Assembly: GCA_030682575.1 (NCBI GenBank)
Contig: JAUXNX010000025.1
Coordinates: 1-64,000, forward strand
Length of the DNA: 64,000 bases
Source of the DNA: Gammaproteobacteria bacterium
Lineage (GTDB): Bacteria; Pseudomonadota; Gammaproteobacteria; Pseudomonadales; Pseudohongiellaceae
Direction of reading: 5' to 3'
Part shown: positions 35,308 through 44,187 of the stretch, one piece after another
Layout: the number at the start of each line of letters is the position of its first letter
How positions within the stretch are numbered: position 1 is the first letter of the stretch
Translations under genes and position numbers: made by a program
The notes under the pieces: model-generated
The model's input: only the letters and a program-made list of their open reading frames with translations
What the model was told of the DNA's origin: nothing
The model's database searches: none

Positions 35308-36363
35308 ATGCAGATCAACTCCGACCAGCTCAGTGCTCACCTGCAAAAGAAACTGCACTCACTGTATTGGATCGCGGGTGATGATGTATTGCTGGTACAG
35401 GAAGCGCTTGACCGTTTGCGCAGCCGTTGTCGACAAGAAGGCTTCACCGAGTGGGATCTGTTCTTTATTGAGCGCAGCTTCAACTGGCAGACGATGCTGC
35501 AATCAGGCAACAGCCTCTCATTGTTCTCCGACAGGAAAATCATCGAGCTGCGACTACTGACACCGAAGCTGGAAGAAGCGGGACGCGATGCTGTGCAGCA
35601 GTATCTTGCATCACCGAATCCGGACAATATCCTGATCATCGTCAGCCCAAAGCTGGAGTACAGTGCCCTGAGCACCAAGTGGTTCAAGGCCATCGAAACA
35701 GCCGGCGTCTTCGTGCAGGTGTGGCCAGTTGATGCCAGTGGGCTACCGCGCTGGATTGCCACGCGCCTGGTCAGTCATGGATTGAATGCAGGGGAGGAAG
35801 CTATCTCCCTGCTCTGTGAAAAGGTGGAAGGTAATCTGTTGGCAGCCAATCAGGAAATCGAGAAGCTGCGTGTGCTCACTGGCGCTTCTCCCAACAACAG
35901 AATACATATCGATACAAAACACATCATGACGCTGGTGGCAGACAGCTCTCGCTACAATGTCTTCAATCTGATCGATGCGGCGCTTGTGGGCGATGCCAGA
36001 CGCTGCCTCAAGATCGTCAATGGCCTGCGCTCGGAGGGCAGCGAACCTCTGAGCATTCTCGGCATGATCACGCGGGAGCTGCGCAGTCTCATTGCCGTCG
36101 CGACTCGCATGGCCAGCGGTCAGAACGCGTCCAGCGCAATGCAGAAAGAAGGTATCCGCAAAACTCACGAAGGTCCGGTAAGTCGAGCTGTTGAACGCCA
36201 CAATCTAGCAACGCTGGAAGGCTTGCTTCAACAAGCGAGAACGGTCGATATGGCAGTCAAAGGGTTAACCAAAGCGGATCCGTGGACGGAGCTCAACACA
36301 CTTCTGCTCACACTTGGCGGCACCCGCCTCTGCACCGACGGCTTCTCTTCAGACTACCGATAG
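35308..36363 (+). CDS. holA: DNA polymerase III subunit delta
   Basis: Delta subunit of the clamp loader, which opens the beta sliding clamp. 351 residues (E. coli 343). N-terminal LYWIAGDDVLLVQEALDRLR and the beta-binding segment with SLSLFSDRKIIELRL are typical, as is the C-terminal helical collar (SRAVERHNLATLEGLLQQARTVDMAVKG). It follows lptE by 17 bases with an AGAGG Shine-Dalgarno, and ends the rightward series that starts at miaB. Confidence 0.94.
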   Translation: MQINSDQLSAHLQKKLHSLYWIAGDDVLLVQEALDRLRSRCRQEGFTEWDLFFIERSFNWQTMLQSGNSLSLFSDRKIIELRLLTPKLEEAGRDAVQQYLASPNPDNILIIVSPKLEYSALSTKWFKAIETAGVFVQVWPVDASGLPRWIATRLVSHGLNAGEEAISLLCEKVEGNLLAANQEIEKLRVLTGASPNNRIHIDTKHIMTLVADSSRYNVFNLIDAALVGDARRCLKIVNGLRSEGSEPLSILGMITRELRSLIAVATRMASGQNASSAMQKEGIRKTHEGPVSRAVERHNLATLEGLLQQARTVDMAVKGLTKADPWTELNTLLLTLGGTRLCTDGFSSDYR

Positions 36364-36453
36364 CCACCCGCGTTGTGTCATCATGATCTCTCATGACCGT
36401 TAGTCTGCGGTACCATCGACAACGGTCACCTTGATTGGAATGGAGCACTCAGT

Positions 36454-38877
36454 ATGTCATCGCTTATGCAAACCCTCGTAGTTCTCGCGCTGATCTGGGT
36501 GTTTGCCTATCGCCGAGCTCACATGGGCACGATCCTCATCAGCATCGCTGCTGCACTTCTGGCCATGACATGGTATGGCGGCATTGCCTGGTTGCTGTGG
36601 CTCGCACTGGCTGTTGTCGCCTTCTTCTACTTCGAAGACAATTTCCGGCGCGAGAAATTGACGAAGCCCGTCTATAAGTTCTTTCAGGGCGTCCTCCCCC
36701 CCATGAGTGAAACGGAGCAGGAGGCACTCGAGGCTGGCGACACCTGGTGGGAAGCCGATCTGTTCAAAGGTGCTCCAGACTGGAAGAAATGGCTGGCCAT
36801 TCCTTTTCCCACCTTGTCCCAGGCTGAGGAAGATTTTCTGAACAATCAGACTGAACAACTGTGTCAGATGCTCAATGACTGGAACATCGTGCACATCGAC
36901 AAAGATCTGTCGAAGGAAGCATGGGAATTTCTCAAGAAAGAGAAATTCTTCGGCATGATCATTCCTGAAGAATATGGCGGACTGGGGTTCTCAGCCCTTG
37001 CCCACTCCACTGTGGTAACCAAGATTGCAACCCGCAGTTGCAGTGCAGCGGTGACCGCCATGGTACCGAACTCGCTTGGTCCGGCCGAGCTTTTGATGAA
37101 ATATGGTACCGAGGCACAACGCCAGCACTATCTGCCGCGTCTCGCCTGTGGTGAAGACATCCCCTGCTTCGCACTTACTGGCCCGGAAGCCGGCAGTGAC
37201 GCAGGAGCCATGACGGACACCGGTATCGTTTGCATGGGAGAGTTTGAAGGCAAGCAGTGCCTCGGCCTGTCGCTGACGTGGAACAAGCGCTATATCACCC
37301 TCGCCCCCGTCGCGACCGTGGTCGGACTTGCCTTCAAGATGGTCGACCCTGATCACCTGTTGAGTGATGTCGAAGAGCGCGGCATCACCGTCGCACTCAT
37401 TCCTGCCGCGCATCCCGGTGTTCAGATCGGCAATCGTCATTTCCCTATGGGTATGACTTTCATGAACGGACCCACTCGAGGCGAGAACGTTTTCATCCCT
37501 CTGGAATGGATCATCGGTGGTGTCGAACATGCAGGTCAGGGCTGGCGTATGCTGGTGGAGTGCCTCTCCGAAGGCCGAGCCATATCGCTGCCGGCCCTGA
37601 GTACTGCCACCGGCAAACTATGCTATCGAATGACCGGTGCCTACGCCCGCATCCGCTCACAATTCAATCTGGCGATCGGTAATTTCGAAGGAGTCGAGGA
37701 GGCACTGGCCAGAATTGCCGGACATGCCTACCAGTTGGAGGCAACCCGGATAGTGACGGCGGGTGCCGTCGACAGCCACATCAAACCTTCAGTGGTCTCG
37801 GCCATCGCCAAATACCACATGACGGAAAAATCGCGCTCTGTCATCCAGGATGCTATGGATGTGCATGCAGGCAGAGGGTTGATCATGGGTCCGGCGAATT
37901 ATCTGGCGCATGCCTACATGAGCATGCCAATTGGCATAACGGTTGAAGGTGCGAATATTCTTACACGCAATCTTATGATTTTCGGACAGGGAGCTGTGCG
38001 CTGCCACCCTTTTGTCGCCCGCGAAATGCAAGCGGCAAAGAACCCCGATGCCGAGGCGGGTCTGCGAGACTTCGACAGCCTGATCTTCAGACACTTCGGA
38101 TACGGCATCAGCAATTTTGTCCGTACACTCTCTCTCGGCATCAGTGCCGGGCTTGCTGCAGGACGCCCGGTCAAAGACGCAACAGGATGCTACTACCAGC
38201 AGCTTACTCGGATGAGCTCTGCACTGGCGCTGGTATCCGACATCTCCATGTTGATGTTCGGCGGTGAGCTCAAGCGTAAAGAAAGACTCTCGGCGCGTCT
38301 GGGCGATGTACTGAGTCAGCTTTATCTGGCATCCACAGCACTCAGATACTACGAAAGCAACGGCAGAGATGCAGCAGAACTACCATATGTTAAATGGAAT
38401 CTGCAACTCTCCCTGTATCATTGCCAGTGCGCCCTAAATGAGTTCTTCGACAATCTTCCCAATCGCGTCGTCGCGACTATTCTCAAGAAAGTAGTTTTCC
38501 CATGGGGAGATGCCTACCGCCGCCCCGACGACAGACTCGATCACGAACTGGTACAAACAATGTGGAGCGACACGGAAATACGCAAACGCATCACACGCTA
38601 CACGTTCATTGGTAACAGCGAGAAGGATGCCGCATTCGTGATCGAAGATGCATTCAGGAAAATCACTGCCAACAAACCAATACGTGACAATATTCGCGCC
38701 GCCATCAAACAGGGTCGACTGACCAACACGTCAACACTGGAGGCGACTGTAGCGGAAGCTGTGAGCAAAGGGGTGTGCAGTGTCAGAGACTCCGAAGACT
38801 ATGTTGAGGCGGAACGCGCAAGAGATCATGCAATCCAGGTGGATGAACACATATCACTGCAATTCTCCAGAACCTGA
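36454..38877 (+). CDS. fadE: FadE-type long-chain acyl-CoA dehydrogenase
   Basis: First oxidation step of fatty-acid beta-oxidation. The 807-residue product has the FadE layout (E. coli 814): two or three N-terminal membrane helices (about 7-60), the acyl-CoA dehydrogenase core (N-terminal KEKFFGMIIPEEYGGLGFS, middle CFALTGPEAGSDAGAM, then MDVHAGRGLIMGPANYLAHAY and VEGANILTRNLMIFGQGAVRCHPF) and the C-terminal DUF1974 region. GGAG stands 8 bases before the ATG. Transcribed alone; the first gene of the accessory stretch after holA. Confidence 0.96.
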   Translation: MSSLMQTLVVLALIWVFAYRRAHMGTILISIAAALLAMTWYGGIAWLLWLALAVVAFFYFEDNFRREKLTKPVYKFFQGVLPPMSETEQEALEAGDTWWEADLFKGAPDWKKWLAIPFPTLSQAEEDFLNNQTEQLCQMLNDWNIVHIDKDLSKEAWEFLKKEKFFGMIIPEEYGGLGFSALAHSTVVTKIATRSCSAAVTAMVPNSLGPAELLMKYGTEAQRQHYLPRLACGEDIPCFALTGPEAGSDAGAMTDTGIVCMGEFEGKQCLGLSLTWNKRYITLAPVATVVGLAFKMVDPDHLLSDVEERGITVALIPAAHPGVQIGNRHFPMGMTFMNGPTRGENVFIPLEWIIGGVEHAGQGWRMLVECLSEGRAISLPALSTATGKLCYRMTGAYARIRSQFNLAIGNFEGVEEALARIAGHAYQLEATRIVTAGAVDSHIKPSVVSAIAKYHMTEKSRSVIQDAMDVHAGRGLIMGPANYLAHAYMSMPIGITVEGANILTRNLMIFGQGAVRCHPFVAREMQAAKNPDAEAGLRDFDSLIFRHFGYGISNFVRTLSLGISAGLAAGRPVKDATGCYYQQLTRMSSALALVSDISMLMFGGELKRKERLSARLGDVLSQLYLASTALRYYESNGRDAAELPYVKWNLQLSLYHCQCALNEFFDNLPNRVVATILKKVVFPWGDAYRRPDDRLDHELVQTMWSDTEIRKRITRYTFIGNSEKDAAFVIEDAFRKITANKPIRDNIRAAIKQGRLTNTSTLEATVAEAVSKGVCSVRDSEDYVEAERARDHAIQVDEHISLQFSRT

Positions 38878-38931
38878 TGAGTGCTCGACAACTGCCCTGA
38901 ACGCCAGTATGGATGTCAGGCGTCACCGCAT

Positions 38932-39189
38932 CTAGATTCCGATGCGACCCAGGCTGTCTATCAATTCACGAATAATTCGCTCGGCAACGGGGTGATTTGC
39001 CGCAAATCTGGCCTCCAGAGCAATCGCATCGTCCAGCACAGGACTATTGACGTCCTCGGCCGATGCGATGAATGTTTCGATGTCGTTATCCAGCTTTTTG
39101 ACCATTTCCAGGGTTTCATCATCCACCTGCTCCGTCTCGGCAAGCGCCTTCTGCAACTGATTCAATAAATTTTTAATATTTTCGCTCAA
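38932..39189 (-). CDS. DUF4404 family protein
   Basis: Small soluble acidic helical protein, 85 residues: NIKNLLNQLQKALAETEQVDDETLEMVKKLDNDI, then RFAANHPVAERIIRELIDSLGRIGI, the DUF4404 pattern. The function is unknown. The TTG at 39189 is chosen because GGGAG lies 8 bases upstream and family members start MSE or similar at this point; the frame is open to 39348 but the extra residues look non-coding. Lies alone between convergent fadE and the tandem GNAT-like gene. Confidence 0.85.
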   Translation of the reverse strand: MSENIKNLLNQLQKALAETEQVDDETLEMVKKLDNDIETFIASAEDVNSPVLDDAIALEARFAANHPVAERIIRELIDSLGRIGI

Positions 39190-39208
39190 GTATTCTCTCC
39201 CAATGCCG

Positions 39209-39228
39209 ATACTGTTTAATGACAGTAT
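39209..39228. promoter_or_regulatory. Palindromic site upstream of the DUF4404 gene
   Basis: ATACTG (39209-39214) and CAGTAT (39223-39228) form a perfect 6-bp repeat with 8 bases between, just 20 bases before the DUF4404 start codon, overlapping the probable -10 region on the minus strand. It resembles a LexA box but the half-sites are two bases too close for that. Confidence 0.35.
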
Positions 39229-39416
39229 AAAGCGCATCTCTACAGTTGTTGTGTTACGTCTGTAGTCTGACCCAATGCGGATGCTTTGCGCAAGCGCGAA
39301 GCAAATCTGCAGGCGAAGTATTGCCACGCAGCATGAAATGCCGCCCAATCAAACGCTCCCTAATTCAATCGGGCAGCATCAGCGCGTGCTCTTCAGTTCT
39401 CTACCCTGTGTAGATT

Positions 39417-40043
39417 CTACAATTCAGCCTGTCTTAATTCCCTGCTGTATGCGCGTTCCTTGAGACGTCTGTTGAAACGCTTTTCTCTGTTCTTGTATTC
39501 CATCCAGTACCTTGGAATGTTAAGCACCATCTGCCAGCGAGTTGTATAGCTTACACGGATAGTAGAGTGACTCTGGCTGCCGGCCATCAACATGGGCGGG
39601 CCTTCATATAAAAGTTCCGGACTGGTGAGATTGTGGATGTTTTTTACGTTGCCGTTACGTAGATCAGCCATCAACAGTACGTAATTTTTCCTGGTCATGA
39701 AAACGTCCCACATCATGTGAATCCAGATGCGGAAATAATCAATCGCGGATTTCAAGGTGACGCTGATCCACACACCGTTGACCTCCATCATTTCGTATTG
39801 ATCGTTCTTGAAAAACTCATGCTGCGCTTTAACACTATCAGGAACAAACATTAAACTTCTGAACTCCGGCTTGGTGACGAGCATGTAGCCGCCAACCATT
39901 TCCTCACCCTTGAATACTCCGATCATTTTGCTGCGCATCGAGTAATCGTAGGGCAATTTCACCCCCACGAAACCTTCAAATTTACCGAGGTATTTCTCTA
40001 TTTCATTTTCTGTGGTCAGGGTCTTGAACTTGATCGCTTCCAT
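39417..40043 (-). CDS. GNAT-like protein of unknown function
   Basis: I do not recognise this protein as a named family. From the ATG at 40043 (AGGA at 8 bases; an ATG 9 bases earlier is possible) it has 208 residues. The first half reads like a GNAT acyltransferase: IGVFKGEEMVGGYMLVTKPEF (residues 41-61) resembles the second and third strands, EVNGVWISVTLKSAIDYFRIW (87-107) the strand and helix around the acyl-CoA site. No clear R/Q-x-x-G-x-G/A pyrophosphate loop is seen, so it may have lost CoA binding or belong to a divergent acyl-donor group. The last 30 residues are very basic (KNREKRFNRRLKERAYSR). It is divergent from the membrane cyclase gene, 620 bases away. Confidence 0.75.
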   Translation of the reverse strand: MEAIKFKTLTTENEIEKYLGKFEGFVGVKLPYDYSMRSKMIGVFKGEEMVGGYMLVTKPEFRSLMFVPDSVKAQHEFFKNDQYEMMEVNGVWISVTLKSAIDYFRIWIHMMWDVFMTRKNYVLLMADLRNGNVKNIHNLTSPELLYEGPPMLMAGSQSHSTIRVSYTTRWQMVLNIPRYWMEYKNREKRFNRRLKERAYSRELRQAEL

Positions 40044-40663
40044 TTTTTTCATCCTGGGTAGGAACATTCCTACAAGTTGAATACAACACATCCATACTCA
40101 ATTGAGTACACGCCTTTTGCAGCGCACCACTATCCGAATCAGGCAGGAAATCGGTGCAATGCAGGGGGCAGTGTAATCCACAAGATTGGTGAATTAAACA
40201 GCAAACTGATGTGCGTTCCAGATGATGAGATGGATGTCGGACGACGAGGATTCGATGGGCTCGTTATGACAATGTCGATGCTGGGGAGTCGGCTTTCTCC
40301 GGCGGACAAAGTCAATGCGGATATTCCACGCATGACTTCAAAGCGACATAGAACTCTGCTAATGACAAGCGGGCTTCCGTGGTCATTGACCGACTTGTCA
40401 GCGCCATCACACCGACACCGCATCACATCACCAGGCACTCTTTCCCAGCAGCCAACTGCCAGTTGGCAGCGCTGACATCACGAATATCGTGACCCAGCTC
40501 CATAAATTCAACATGTTGATATATAACAGAATTGCCCGATGATGCTATTACTGTATAATCACGCCACTCTCTGGAGTCCTCTGGTTTCAAACCACCACTG
40601 GAAGGTGACGGGTCAGAGTCCATATGGCATGGATCATTGTTATGCGTGGACAAAAAAACATAC
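40044..40663. other. 620-base gap between GNAT-like and cyclase genes, no convincing gene
   Basis: A rightward frame 40077-40475 (132 codons) and leftward frames 40139-40438 and 40423-40665 are open, but none has a good start, Shine-Dalgarno or recognisable sequence, and they overlap each other; I read them as chance. The composition is more AT-rich than around it at both edges. It holds one long palindrome (listed apart) and may contain a small RNA, a decayed gene or large promoters. Confidence 0.5.
40451..40467. promoter_or_regulatory. 17-base perfect palindrome upstream of the cyclase gene
   Basis: GCCAACTG-C-CAGTTGGC (40451-40467) is a perfect 8-bp inverted repeat around one base, about 200 bases before the cyclase start. 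No T run follows, so it is not an obvious terminator. Could be a regulator site or the stem of a small RNA. Confidence 0.4.
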
Positions 40664-42046
40664 ATGAACTCAGATAAGTATTCTGCTTATTGCAGAGAGC
40701 ACGTAAAAGAGTTCCGGGACGAATTGAGAGACGAGGCCTCCAACGCCCTGATCAGTTGGCCTGGCAAGTCGGCGGCAATTCTGCTGGCTGCCTCCTCCAT
40801 CATGACCTACATAACCCGTTCTGAGAGCAACAACCCTTACGCGTTTCATACATTGTTCGCGTATTCTTTGCCGATTCTGATCATCTTCCTGTTTCCCATT
40901 GCGACACTGCTGTTTTCAAAGGTCAGCAAGTATTCCAGGGAAATTCTGGACATAGCGAGCTTCACCGTCCTGCTGGGCTTCTGCCTCACCCTCATGTATG
41001 TGCTGGAGCCAGCCCTCGCCCAGAATCCGGAATCAGCATTCCTGTTGGCACCGTCCGGCCAGATCAATTTCACACTATTGATGACAACTGCATTCTCTTA
41101 CCACACCTCCTACAAGATTACGTTTCTTCGCAATCTTATGTTTACCATTGTCATGGTGGTACTGATTTATCTCATTAGCCCCGAATACATGCTGGCCAAT
41201 ATCATGCAGGTGATACAGGGTTTTCTCGCTGGAACTATATTCAGCTTGATGTTCTTCTCCCGTATCCAGACACGCTTCTATTACCGTTCAACTGATGCCG
41301 ATACGCGCCAGCATCTCTATAACCAACTTTCCAAGCTCGTCTACCCACATCAGCTTGAGATGATCAAGGCAGGAGATGAGCTGGAAAGCACCATGCCCGT
41401 CGAAAAAGGCCGCGCCATCATCAACGTGTTCGATGTACAACGCTCCAGCGAGATCAAGCATGAACGTACCAAGTCCTTCTTTCTGGATGTATTCCGCTCT
41501 TTCTTCCATATCTGCATGATGGGTTATCAACACAACCCGCTGAAATCACGTGCCTTCAGGCTAAAAGAAACAGGTGACGGGTTCATCAGCTCTATCGGTT
41601 ACCCTTTCCTGTCAGATGACCCTGAGTCACTTGCGGATCACGCCATTGCAACGGCATTGATAATGTTCAGTGAGTTCAACGAAGAGGTCCGGCGCTTCGA
41701 GTATGCGACACCGATCAAGGGGGCGATGGGCCTTGCGTTCAATTCCGTACAGGGGACATTCCAAAGCAGCGGGATCAAGTCCTACGATCTGTTTGGTGAC
41801 GCACTCATACAAGCATATCGCTACGAGGAGATGCGCAAGCATCCAGCCGTGGAGAAAATAATCCATGAGTGTGCGGAAGCGCTTGGGCTGCAGCACTACA
41901 ACATACTGATCATTCAGGAAGTCATCTACAACTCATTGAAGCCCGAATACAAGGCTCTGTTCAACAGCATCGACCTGCATGAGATTGGTTATCAGATCAG
42001 ACAGGATATCGACGCACATTACATATATTTCCACGTCTTACCCTGA
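40664..42046 (+). CDS. Membrane class III adenylate/guanylate cyclase, divergent
   Basis: 460 residues from the ATG at 40664 (TTG at 40637 and GTG at 40646 are possible earlier starts). Six hydrophobic segments fall between about 36 and 200; the cyclase domain spans about 245-440. By alignment with mammalian and bacterial class III enzymes: metal aspartates D257 (INVFDVQRSS) and D305 (KETGDG), base-selecting K301 and D375 (SYDLFGDA), which favours ATP, and the transition-state arginine R386 are kept, but the partner asparagine three residues before it is Ile382. It may be a weak cyclase or a pseudo-cyclase sensor. The stop codon directly abuts that of the convergent flavoprotein gene. I do not know the N-terminal six-helix domain. 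Confidence 0.85.
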   Translation: MNSDKYSAYCREHVKEFRDELRDEASNALISWPGKSAAILLAASSIMTYITRSESNNPYAFHTLFAYSLPILIIFLFPIATLLFSKVSKYSREILDIASFTVLLGFCLTLMYVLEPALAQNPESAFLLAPSGQINFTLLMTTAFSYHTSYKITFLRNLMFTIVMVVLIYLISPEYMLANIMQVIQGFLAGTIFSLMFFSRIQTRFYYRSTDADTRQHLYNQLSKLVYPHQLEMIKAGDELESTMPVEKGRAIINVFDVQRSSEIKHERTKSFFLDVFRSFFHICMMGYQHNPLKSRAFRLKETGDGFISSIGYPFLSDDPESLADHAIATALIMFSEFNEEVRRFEYATPIKGAMGLAFNSVQGTFQSSGIKSYDLFGDALIQAYRYEEMRKHPAVEKIIHECAEALGLQHYNILIIQEVIYNSLKPEYKALFNSIDLHEIGYQIRQDIDAHYIYFHVLP

Positions 42047-43312
42047 TTATTGCATAGCAAGATCACATACGCCCTGCCTGCGCAGATAACCCAATGCCCC
42101 TTGCCCTGCAATGCGTCCGCTGGCGAAACAGGCGTTCAGCAAATAACCGCCAGTTGGTGCCTCCCAGTCGAGCATTTCACCCGCGAAGAAGAGTCCCGGG
42201 TGGACGACACTCATCAAATTGTCATCCAAGCCCTGAAACATCACCCCACCCGCTGTACTGATGGCTTCGTCCAACGGGCGAACACTACGTAAAGTCTGCG
42301 GCAGGCGCTTCACCAAATTCGCCACGTTCTCGCCAGCTCGGGCCGTATCACCACCAAGTTCGTAGAATAGACTCAGACGCAGCCCTTCCAGGCCCAATCG
42401 TTTGCGCAGCCAATTGCTCACCGACTCCTTGCCTCGGGAAGGTCGGAGCAATTCACTGACTTGCTCCAATGTTTGATCGGGCAGTAGATCCCAGTAGATT
42501 TGTGCCTCGCCATGTAACTCAATCTCATCGCGTATCATGCTGGACGCTGCATAAATGAGACTTCCCTGTACGCCATGGCGACTGACCAGCACCTCTCCCT
42601 TGCGATTGAAGTCCGTACCTGCAACTGTCAGCCCCACTGTCTTCAACGGCTCTCCTGCATAGCGAGCCAGTAACGTATCGGACCACGCATAGTCGAACCC
42701 ACAGTTTGTCGGCTTGAGGGGAACACTACGGATACCCGCATTGCTCAGTGGCACCACCCACTTCCCGTCGCTGCCAAGGCGTGCCCAGCTGCCCCCACCC
42801 ACTGCGAATATCGTTACACCAGCAGCAACTTGTTGTTGTCCATCAACAGTGTCGATGCTGTGAAGAACAGATCCATTCTCCAGGGTTGTCTCAAAGCCAA
42901 GCCAGCGTTGCCGGGAATGAATCACTACGCCCTGTTGTCGCAATCGCTGCAGCCACGCCCGTAACAATGGAGCCGCTTTCAGACCCACAGGGAACACCCG
43001 CCCCGAACTACCAACAAATGTCTCGATACCCAGAGCAAGCGCCCACTGACGCAACGCCACTGCATCGAATTGCTGGAGCCAGGCGCCAACCCTTGCCGGG
43101 TCAGAATAGCGCTCGGTAAATCCAGGAACACTTTCTGAGTGAGTCAAATTGAGTCCACCAATGCCGGCACGCAGAAATTTGCGTCCCGGCGACGGCATGG
43201 CATCAATGACATGGACAGGAATTCCGGCAAGAGCAAGTTGCTCGGCGGCCATCAACCCGGCAGGACCGGCACCAATAACCAGAGCTGGGACAATCTTGAC
43301 ATTCTGGTGCAT
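42047..43312 (-). CDS. TIGR03862/HI0933-type flavoprotein (NAD(P)/FAD-dependent oxidoreductase)
   Basis: Flavoprotein of the YhiN/BaiN group. N-terminal Rossmann motif ALVIGAGPAGLMAAEQLALAGIPVHVID, then SPGRKFLRAGIGGLNLTHSE, mid-part AVGGGSWARLGSDG, and C-terminal EAISTAGGVMFQGLDDNLMSVVHPGLFFAGEMLDWEAPTGGYLLNACFASG. That C-terminal WEAPTGGYLL form marks the TIGR03862 subgroup. 421 residues from the ATG at 43312 (MHQNVKIVP). Substrate unknown. Convergent with the cyclase gene with no base between the stop codons; the GST gene lies upstream on the same strand, 16 bases away, so both may share a transcript. Confidence 0.9.
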   Translation of the reverse strand: MHQNVKIVPALVIGAGPAGLMAAEQLALAGIPVHVIDAMPSPGRKFLRAGIGGLNLTHSESVPGFTERYSDPARVGAWLQQFDAVALRQWALALGIETFVGSSGRVFPVGLKAAPLLRAWLQRLRQQGVVIHSRQRWLGFETTLENGSVLHSIDTVDGQQQVAAGVTIFAVGGGSWARLGSDGKWVVPLSNAGIRSVPLKPTNCGFDYAWSDTLLARYAGEPLKTVGLTVAGTDFNRKGEVLVSRHGVQGSLIYAASSMIRDEIELHGEAQIYWDLLPDQTLEQVSELLRPSRGKESVSNWLRKRLGLEGLRLSLFYELGGDTARAGENVANLVKRLPQTLRSVRPLDEAISTAGGVMFQGLDDNLMSVVHPGLFFAGEMLDWEAPTGGYLLNACFASGRIAGQGALGYLRRQGVCDLAMQ

Positions 43313-43328
43313 CAATAGTGCCGTATTA

Positions 43329-43952
43329 TTACTGAGGCATGCGTGCAAGTGCGCTCTGGAACGACGGGCGTTCTTTCATTTCGACATACCAACGCTTGAT
43401 CGAAGGGTAAGTATCGAAGCTGACAGAAGTCACCTCTTGAGCATGGAAGTATGGCAGTGCAATGGTATCCGCTAGTGTGATCTCGTCACCGCACAGAAAC
43501 CTGCCTACTGCCAGGGTCTTGTCGATGAAGGGAAGCTGTTGCTCAAGGAAGCCTCTAGCCTCCGCAACGGCCTTCTCTTCCGGGGCCTTGTTGTAGTACT
43601 TCTTGAGGACTACCTCCTGATAAAAAAATACGCCTAGCCAACGACCAACATGGTGGCAGATCATGTCCACCATTTGATCGATTTCTGCAGCACGCAGTGG
43701 ATCGGCTGAGTAGAGTTTCTTATCACTGATATTGGCCAGATAGCGGCACAGAGAAGCACTCTCGAAGAGGAAATGGCCGTTATGTTCAATGGCAGGCACC
43801 TTACCGAGGGGGTGACGCGCCAGATGCTCCGGACTCTTATGCTCGCCTTTCACGAAATTCAGATGGATATACTCATAAGGGGTACCCAACTCTTCAGCAG
43901 TGAACAGCACTTTTGTGGCATTGTAGGTACTGCCGCCGTATATCTTGACCAT
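43329..43952 (-). CDS. Glutathione S-transferase
   Basis: 207 residues: thioredoxin-like N-domain (MVKIYGGSTYNATKVLFTAEELGTPYEYI, cis-Pro in GKVPAIEHNGHFLFESASL with the ES glutathione contact) and helical C-domain (FLCGDEITLADTIALPYFH with the N-capping box). Phi/theta-like layout. GGAG lies 8 bases before the ATG. Likely a detoxification or redox role; the co-directional flavoprotein gene follows. Confidence 0.93.
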   Translation of the reverse strand: MVKIYGGSTYNATKVLFTAEELGTPYEYIHLNFVKGEHKSPEHLARHPLGKVPAIEHNGHFLFESASLCRYLANISDKKLYSADPLRAAEIDQMVDMICHHVGRWLGVFFYQEVVLKKYYNKAPEEKAVAEARGFLEQQLPFIDKTLAVGRFLCGDEITLADTIALPYFHAQEVTSVSFDTYPSIKRWYVEMKERPSFQSALARMPQ

Positions 43953-44160
43953 GATGTCTTCTCCGATTTCCAGCTATCGATTTTGTCGATGCGTTCATGC
44001 CAATGTATAGTGGTGCCTATGAATCCTTGCAGTGCAGATGGTGAGGCAATGTACAGAAGCCCTTTTTCTTATGCAAGTAGCGACAGAGATTGTGAATGAA
44101 TCACCTGAGAGAAGTAATGCACAACGGCAGATGGATTTCGACACCGAAAAAGAAATCACC

Positions 44161-44182
44161 TGACCCCCTACCAGTAGGGTCA
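44161..44182. promoter_or_regulatory. Inverted repeat over the ribosome-binding site of the class V aminotransferase gene
   Basis: TGACCC (44161-44166) and GGGTCA (44177-44182) form a perfect repeat with 10 bases between; an inner CCCTA/TAGGG stem is also possible. The right arm includes the AGGG that should act as Shine-Dalgarno for the ATG at 44188, so the site could be an operator or, in mRNA, a hairpin that hides the ribosome-binding site. Confidence 0.45.
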
Positions 44183-44187
44183 CAGAT

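Noticed and set aside
39209-39228. LexA box at the DUF4404 promoter
   Set aside because: The proteobacterial LexA site needs CTG-N10-CAG; here the spacing is CTG-N8-CAG, so it is kept only as an unnamed palindrome.
40077-40475. 132-codon frame in the GNAT/cyclase gap
   Set aside because: No good start signal, no recognisable sequence, and equally long frames lie opposite; treated as chance or at most a decayed gene.
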